64,000 nucleotides of DNA from a virus, in the IMG/VR virus record IMGVR_UViG_3300021475_000001, positions 1 to 64,000 of that record. One strand, given 5' to 3'. Positions 60,486-64,000 of this stretch are shown here, piece by piece. How positions within the stretch are numbered: the stretch's first letter is position 1; every line of letters starts with the position of its first letter. The notes below the pieces were generated by a model, which had not been told where the DNA came from, did not search any database, and saw only the letters and a program-made list of their open reading frames with translations. The translations under genes and the position numbers were made by a program.

Positions 60486-60506
60486 TTGTCAGTGAGTCAC
60501 TGACAA
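60486..60506. promoter_or_regulatory. Perfect 21-base palindrome with double TGTCA/TGACA arms
   Basis: Arms TTGTCAGTGA and TCACTGACAA around a central G. It stands between the divergent genes 59769-60470 (-) and 60626-60961 (+) and contains the half-sites of the recurrent TGTCANTGACA element. Probable operator for one or both directions. Confidence 0.6.
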
Positions 60507-60525
60507 TCGCGCGCTTGACTTTGAC

Positions 60526-60556
60526 TTGTCAATAGGTCTGAAAGACGGGGTATAAT
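60526..60556 (+). promoter_or_regulatory. Sigma70-like promoter, TTGTCA-19-TATAAT
   Basis: A perfect -10 TATAAT with TTGTCA 19 bases upstream, 70 bases before the gene at 60626. The spacer is longer than optimal. A perfect TGTCATTGACA follows at 60559. Confidence 0.65.
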
Positions 60557-60557
60557 A

Positions 60558-60570
60558 ATGTCATTGACAT
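60558..60570. promoter_or_regulatory. Operator-like palindrome ATGTCATTGACAT
   Basis: Perfect 13-base palindrome directly downstream of the TATAAT box, over the expected transcription start. Same core as the sites at 42373, 63875 and 63932. Confidence 0.6.
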
Positions 60571-60625
60571 GATTATATCAGCGAGATATGATGCGTTTCT
60601 TGAACCTCTTATAACGGATTAAAAA

Positions 60626-60961
60626 ATGACTGATGATCTTAACCAAGTTGACATTTTGCATATTGCCGTCAAAAAACATATGCAGGATCGTTGGAGGATT
60701 CTTCTCCAAACAATCTCTTCCAGTGACGAAGAATTTGGTAAATATTTTAAAGTGCCAATTGAAGCCATTGTAGCGCAACTGTTCGGTTTTACACTTGATA
60801 TACTGAAATTACCACGTGCCAATGCCCATCGTTATATCGATTTCATAAAGAACATGCAGGAAGACAATTTTATGACCAAAGACGCGGATGAATTTCGAGC
60901 GATGATCATAAAATTAGTTGGTGAAGAACACGCCAAGGTGAAAGAGCCATATAATAGTTAA
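60626..60961 (+). CDS. Protein of unknown function, single plus-strand gene
   Basis: 111 aa. Helical (ILHIAVKKHMQDRWRILLQT, FGFTLDILKLPRANAHRYID). It is the only plus-strand gene between 45.6 and 63.8 kb and has its own regulated promoter; the SD is weak (AACGGATTAAAAA). The stop shares bases with the convergent gene downstream. Isolation and regulation suggest a control protein, but no HTH is evident. Confidence 0.6.
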   Translation: MTDDLNQVDILHIAVKKHMQDRWRILLQTISSSDEEFGKYFKVPIEAIVAQLFGFTLDILKLPRANAHRYIDFIKNMQEDNFMTKDADEFRAMIIKLVGEEHAKVKEPYNS

Positions 60962-61542
60962 CTGGCTCTAACCCTAGGTTCATCATCGTCGTCATTTTGT
61001 GGTACTGGCACTAACGCAAATCCATCGGCTAATGGTTGTATACTGACAATCGGCATGGTGACAATATGCGGTTGTGACTCATAAGGCGGTCTAGGCAGGG
61101 GTAACGTGTCATCCTGCCACCATTGTTTTAACAGTGTGTAATATCCATCGGGACCATACCAAGTGTCGGTCGCTACGGTAGTTTTAGCGACCGGCACGGT
61201 ATTAGTGTTGATAGCAAAGCCTGGCGGTTCATCCAACGGGCAATAAGGCGGCAGATAAGTCAGTGGTTCAGTGTTATCTGGTAGTAGTGCGCGTCTGTAA
61301 GCGATGATCAGCTCAAGCTGGACATGACTTAACACTAGCGCATTTGCTGCGCGTCGATTGTCGATAAAGCGATTGATGATATCGCAGATCACCTCGCGAT
61401 CCCATGTTTCTAGATCAGTAAATGTTGCCGCAAATATTAACTCATTTTTGGCATGATCCAATGCTTCTTCAATTTTCCTTTTTAGAAGAGAAAAAGTTTT
61501 ATCAATGTGTTTTCTTGTGTCCTGTCGCGTGCTATGTGACAC
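60958..61542 (-). CDS. Protein of unknown function
   Basis: 194 aa. N-terminal half helical (FSLLKRKIEEALDHAKNELI, RAANALVLSHVQLELII), C-terminal half Pro-rich with an acidic end (VPQNDDDDEPRV). It ends convergently on the gene at 60626, the stops overlapping in TTAA. No family recognised. Confidence 0.55.
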   Translation of the reverse strand: MSHSTRQDTRKHIDKTFSLLKRKIEEALDHAKNELIFAATFTDLETWDREVICDIINRFIDNRRAANALVLSHVQLELIIAYRRALLPDNTEPLTYLPPYCPLDEPPGFAINTNTVPVAKTTVATDTWYGPDGYYTLLKQWWQDDTLPLPRPPYESQPHIVTMPIVSIQPLADGFALVPVPQNDDDDEPRVRAS

Positions 61543-61577
61543 GCTGTTGATCCCTTTTCCGAGGGTTGATGAAGAAA

Positions 61578-61610
61578 TCGCCCCTGACCGCTGATCCCGG
61601 TCAGGGGCGA
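61578..61610 (-). terminator. Rho-independent terminator after the ParB-like operon
   Basis: A perfect 12-bp stem TCGCCCCTGACC/GGTCAGGGGCGA with a 9-base loop, followed on the minus strand by TTTCTTC. It ends the two-gene unit 63770-61631. Confidence 0.8.
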
Positions 61611-61630
61611 AGTTTTGTGTGTGTTACGTG

Positions 61631-62209
61631 TTATTCAGCCGCATCATCGATGGCGTCTGGCAACAGGGCACGTGGACGTGGACCCTGTTTGTCATCAATC
61701 TTTTTCATCACTGCCAGACCAACAGGCTTGGAGATGGCATTTTGCTCGATTGCCAGTTCCGCCTTACGCATGACATTTTTTAGTGTTGATGCTGCCCGCT
61801 CCCCAATCGATTGGAGATAAACCGGAAGAAACAGGTCGTGATCATCGTTCTTGATTACGCGCAGTCCCGCTGTTTTGTGATACGCGCGTGGGATAGAACA
61901 GGAAACCTCTTCCTCGGTTGGCAGTTCATCGCGTCCGCGCTGACCAGTATCATAATACGTTGCTGTCACTGGCAGTGACACGATGTTGTAGTTAGCCTGT
62001 AAGGCTTCACGGATTTTGTTACACCGCGAATAAACCCCTTGATACACTTCGCGACCCAGTTCGTCCGTAGGGAGCCATGGATCGATAGTGGGTAGTGGGC
62101 GGTTTAGTGCAGAGTGAGCAATTTCGACCAGTGTCGGATCACGATTGCCTTGTTCGATGAGACGGTAAGCCCCGCTCACCAATAAGCGCCCGTAACTGTC
62201 AAGTAACAT
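61631..62209 (-). CDS. Protein of unknown function, downstream of ParB-like gene
   Basis: 192 aa, SD GGAAAG near the start. Helical N-terminus (LLVSGAYRLIEQGNRDPTLV) and an acidic Lys/Asp-rich C-terminus. It is in the same transcription unit as the large ParB-like protein and may work with it. No family recognised. Confidence 0.55.
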   Translation of the reverse strand: MLLDSYGRLLVSGAYRLIEQGNRDPTLVEIAHSALNRPLPTIDPWLPTDELGREVYQGVYSRCNKIREALQANYNIVSLPVTATYYDTGQRGRDELPTEEEVSCSIPRAYHKTAGLRVIKNDDHDLFLPVYLQSIGERAASTLKNVMRKAELAIEQNAISKPVGLAVMKKIDDKQGPRPRALLPDAIDDAAE

Positions 62210-62231
62210 AGACTTTCCTTTCCCTGGTTAT

Positions 62232-63770
62232 TCACGCGTCCACGTGAATGTCGTTGCCATTTTCGATTGCCGGTTGGTCAATCGTTGTCGGCTCAGTAAA
62301 ACCGTCGAGAATGCGGAGTGCGCGACGAAGATTTGCTTTAGCCACCTGGTGATTGACACTCATAACGAGTTCAATACCAGACGGACGCTCACGGCTTAGT
62401 GTCTGTAGTTTGTCCGCTGTGACTTGTGCAGCGGAGGCAAACCGCGCGATATCGCGTTCGGCACGATGCCAACGACTTGACCAGTTCTCGCGTTCCAGTT
62501 CTTCAGCAATACGGCGTCTTTCGGCCTCGTCGGCGATATGTGACAACATACGTGGTCCAGCTACCATCTCACGTAATGTGTCAGTAATCCAGTCGGACGT
62601 AAGCTCGCGCTGTTTCTTGCCGCCGACTATCGTCTGATCTTTAAAGCGTTGGACAATGGCACGGGCAATACCGGCTTGTGCAGTAACCGGCAGTACTGCT
62701 TTAATCGCGTTGCTGGTCACCAACTCACGAAACGTTTCGAGATGTGAGGGTACGATAAAAACCCGACCACATCCGGTCATGTCAAAAGCCGGTGGCTTTT
62801 CCTTTTCCCGTGCTACTACACGTTCCTTACGTTCCGCAGCGTTGGTCTGATTAGCTTCGACTTTTGGTTTTGCCGCGCGAGCGACTTCCGCCGCACGTTT
62901 GGTAGTCTCCGCTGCAACACGTCGTTGTTCAGCTTGGTGTGCAGCTTCCTGGCGTCTTGTCTCAGCTTCCTCGGCATGCAGACGTGCCGAGGCTTCACGT
63001 GCGGCAGCTTCACGGCGTTGTTTCTCTTCTTGTGCAGCCTGTTTGGCACGTTTGGCAGCTTTAACTTCTTCACGGTGACGTTGAGCTTCCACCGCGCGTT
63101 TTTGTGCCTGTTCTTCAGCGGCGATACGGTGTTCTTCTGCTTCCTTGGCAGCAGCCTCGGCAGCGGCAATACGCTTAAGCTCAACTTCCTGTTCAGCTTC
63201 GTATCGTGCGATTTCCTCGCGTTCGATACGGTCATAGTCACCACTACTCTTTAGATGGGCGATCTGCGCACGAACAACGTGTTCACCGATTCCGCGCACA
63301 TCGTGGAGTTTTTCATAGATGGTTTTTGTACCGATACCGTCCCGACGTTGACCCCCGAGATTCGCACGCGCGATTTCGCGTGTGCGAAGTTCTTCACGCA
63401 AGCAACGTCGTAACGCGGCAGCAACGGAACCGGCGGTTGATAGTGAAGTTGCGCCACGCTGGGTGGCGTTTTCTACTGCATAGGCGTGAATCACTTGGTC
63501 ATCATCAAAGTCACCGACAAACAAGTCAGCTTCAGTGATGCCGTGTTGAAGCGCCCCCTGACGGCGATGTTCACCCGCAACCATTTGATACTTCGGTAGC
63601 TTGGAACCAGAACGCCAATCGGGGTTGAGGCGAACGATGCATCCACCCCAGAACTTGTGTGACTTAATGGATTTCACCAACTCCGCGACATTGTTCTCGT
63701 CAATCGGATCGACAGCAAAGTCACGGTAAGGATTTCTGGCTAGATTAGCCTCGTCTATTTTAATCAGCAT
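62232..63770 (-). CDS. ParB-like protein with long coiled coil
   Basis: 512 aa. Residues 1-120 form a ParB N-terminal domain (LARNPYRDFAVDPIDENNVA, YQMVAGEHRRQGALQHGI with the GEHRxxA motif). Residues about 180-330 are an uninterrupted Ala/Glu/Arg/Lys helix of the TolA/KfrA kind, predicted as a coiled coil. The C-terminal 170 residues are a separate helical domain (VFIVPSHLETFRELVTSNAI). This is longer than typical ParB (about 300 aa). First gene of a unit with promoter at 63835 and terminator at 61578. Role: DNA organisation or regulation, inferred. Confidence 0.75.
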   Translation of the reverse strand: MLIKIDEANLARNPYRDFAVDPIDENNVAELVKSIKSHKFWGGCIVRLNPDWRSGSKLPKYQMVAGEHRRQGALQHGITEADLFVGDFDDDQVIHAYAVENATQRGATSLSTAGSVAAALRRCLREELRTREIARANLGGQRRDGIGTKTIYEKLHDVRGIGEHVVRAQIAHLKSSGDYDRIEREEIARYEAEQEVELKRIAAAEAAAKEAEEHRIAAEEQAQKRAVEAQRHREEVKAAKRAKQAAQEEKQRREAAAREASARLHAEEAETRRQEAAHQAEQRRVAAETTKRAAEVARAAKPKVEANQTNAAERKERVVAREKEKPPAFDMTGCGRVFIVPSHLETFRELVTSNAIKAVLPVTAQAGIARAIVQRFKDQTIVGGKKQRELTSDWITDTLREMVAGPRMLSHIADEAERRRIAEELERENWSSRWHRAERDIARFASAAQVTADKLQTLSRERPSGIELVMSVNHQVAKANLRRALRILDGFTEPTTIDQPAIENGNDIHVDA

Positions 63771-63801
63771 CTGTCATCAAGACCTCTTAAGAGAGGGGCC
63801 G

Positions 63802-63819
63802 CCTCCCCCCGAGGGGAGG
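63802..63819 (-). other. Leader hairpin of the ParB-like transcript
   Basis: A 7-bp G/C stem (CCTCCCC/GGGGAGG) with a 4-base loop lies between the promoter at 63835 and the start codon at 63770. It has no T run, so it is more likely a stability or translation element than a terminator. Confidence 0.45.
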
Positions 63820-63834
63820 GCACCCGACTGTTGT

Positions 63835-63862
63835 GTCATAGCAGAGAAAAAGATGCTGTCAA
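63835..63862 (-). promoter_or_regulatory. Sigma70-like promoter TTGACA-16-TATGAC
   Basis: Minus strand, perfect -35 and a fair -10, about 65 bases before the ParB-like start. A TGTCAGTGACA site lies 13 bases upstream of the -35. Confidence 0.65.
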
Positions 63863-63874
63863 CAGCTAAGTCGA

Positions 63875-63885
63875 TGTCAGTGACA
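63875..63885. promoter_or_regulatory. Operator-like palindrome TGTCAGTGACA
   Basis: Perfect 11-base palindrome in the divergent promoter region. Same core as 63932, 60559 and 42373. Confidence 0.6.
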
Positions 63886-63899
63886 TTCCAAATTTTTCA

Positions 63900-63912
63900 G
63901 AGTGTGACACTC
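63900..63912. promoter_or_regulatory. Palindrome GAGTGTGACACTC
   Basis: A perfect 13-base palindrome between the two TGTCAGTGACA sites of the divergent region. It shares GTGACA with them but is a different sequence. Confidence 0.4.
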
Positions 63913-63931
63913 AATCATAATACCAAATAGC

Positions 63932-63942
63932 TGTCAGTGACA
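63932..63942. promoter_or_regulatory. Operator-like palindrome TGTCAGTGACA
   Basis: Perfect 11-base palindrome ten bases upstream of the -35 box of the plus-strand promoter at 63952. Confidence 0.6.
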
Positions 63943-63951
63943 TTTGGAACC

Positions 63952-63980
63952 TTGACTGCCTGGCTGGGCTGTGCTATGAT
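63952..63980 (+). promoter_or_regulatory. Sigma70-like promoter TTGACT-17-TATGAT
   Basis: Near-consensus boxes with the ideal 17-base spacer, pointing out of the window to the right, so a plus-strand gene should begin just beyond 64000. Confidence 0.75.
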
Positions 63981-64000
63981 TATCATAGCAAGATCAACTA

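Noticed and set aside
1-64000. Temperate phage or integrated prophage
   Set aside because: No integrase, repressor, excisionase or attachment site was seen. The rest of the genome is not visible, so this is not excluded.
1-64000. Apparent abundance of GTGAC/GTCAC pentamers across the window
   Set aside because: Could reflect codon preference; without a count against expectation it cannot be claimed as a signal, so only the longer palindromes in gaps are reported.

Overview
The window is part of the genome of a large double-stranded DNA phage with a contractile tail, most likely infecting a proteobacterium. Evidence: a complete simple-type baseplate gene set, a T4-like recombination and replication gene set, dense head-to-tail packing with ATGA/TAATG start-stop overlaps, and no ribosomal or metabolic gene. 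No integrase, excisionase or lysogeny repressor is visible, so a lytic lifestyle is the simplest reading. Two secreted proteins with PEP-CTERM sorting tails point to a host that has an exosortase system (Gram-negative, probably alpha- or betaproteobacterial). The B12-dependent ribonucleotide reductase fits such a host but does not prove it.

Layout. Positions 1-19434 (+) are virion genes: a peptidase-containing tail protein (cut by the window edge), baseplate hub, Dit-like protein, plug, a central spike fused to a fibre, two further fibres, an Ig-like accessory protein, gp25-like and J-like wedge proteins, a fibre/head protein, a DUF2612 wedge protein with a large repeat extension, a fourth S74 fibre with its accessory gene, and a collagen-like fibre. 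At 19431 the direction flips, and the stop codons of the two convergent blocks share bases. Positions 19431-41482 (-) hold recombination and replication genes: SbcC/SbcD (gp46/gp47), PDDEXK nuclease, UvsX/RecA, gp32-like SSB, UvsY-like mediator, clamp loader, UDG-PolA polymerase, sliding clamp, a sigma-like factor and primase. They are followed by small zinc-ribbon proteins, a metalloprotease and a ligase-like protein.

Positions 41.6-45.6 kb are a plus-strand island with its own promoters and three strong terminators. It carries a DUF932 protein, a secreted small protein and a protein with an IS110-like C-terminal domain, and is followed by tRNA-His on the minus strand. Positions 45.7-63.8 kb (-) hold a SNF2-type helicase, two PEP-CTERM secreted proteins, a DNA methyltransferase, class II ribonucleotide reductase, a SLOG protein, DnaB-like helicase, two ParB-domain proteins, an ADP-ribosyltransferase-like protein and many small unknowns. 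The window ends in a divergent promoter region.

How it works together: SbcCD, UvsX, UvsY, SSB and helicases would support recombination-dependent replication by the PolA polymerase with clamp and loader; RNR supplies dNTPs. A recurrent palindrome, TGTCANTGACA, sits in or next to many sigma70-like promoters on both strands and suggests one shared regulator. The PEP-CTERM pair and other Sec-exported small proteins suggest that the phage changes the host envelope. These last two points are inferences.
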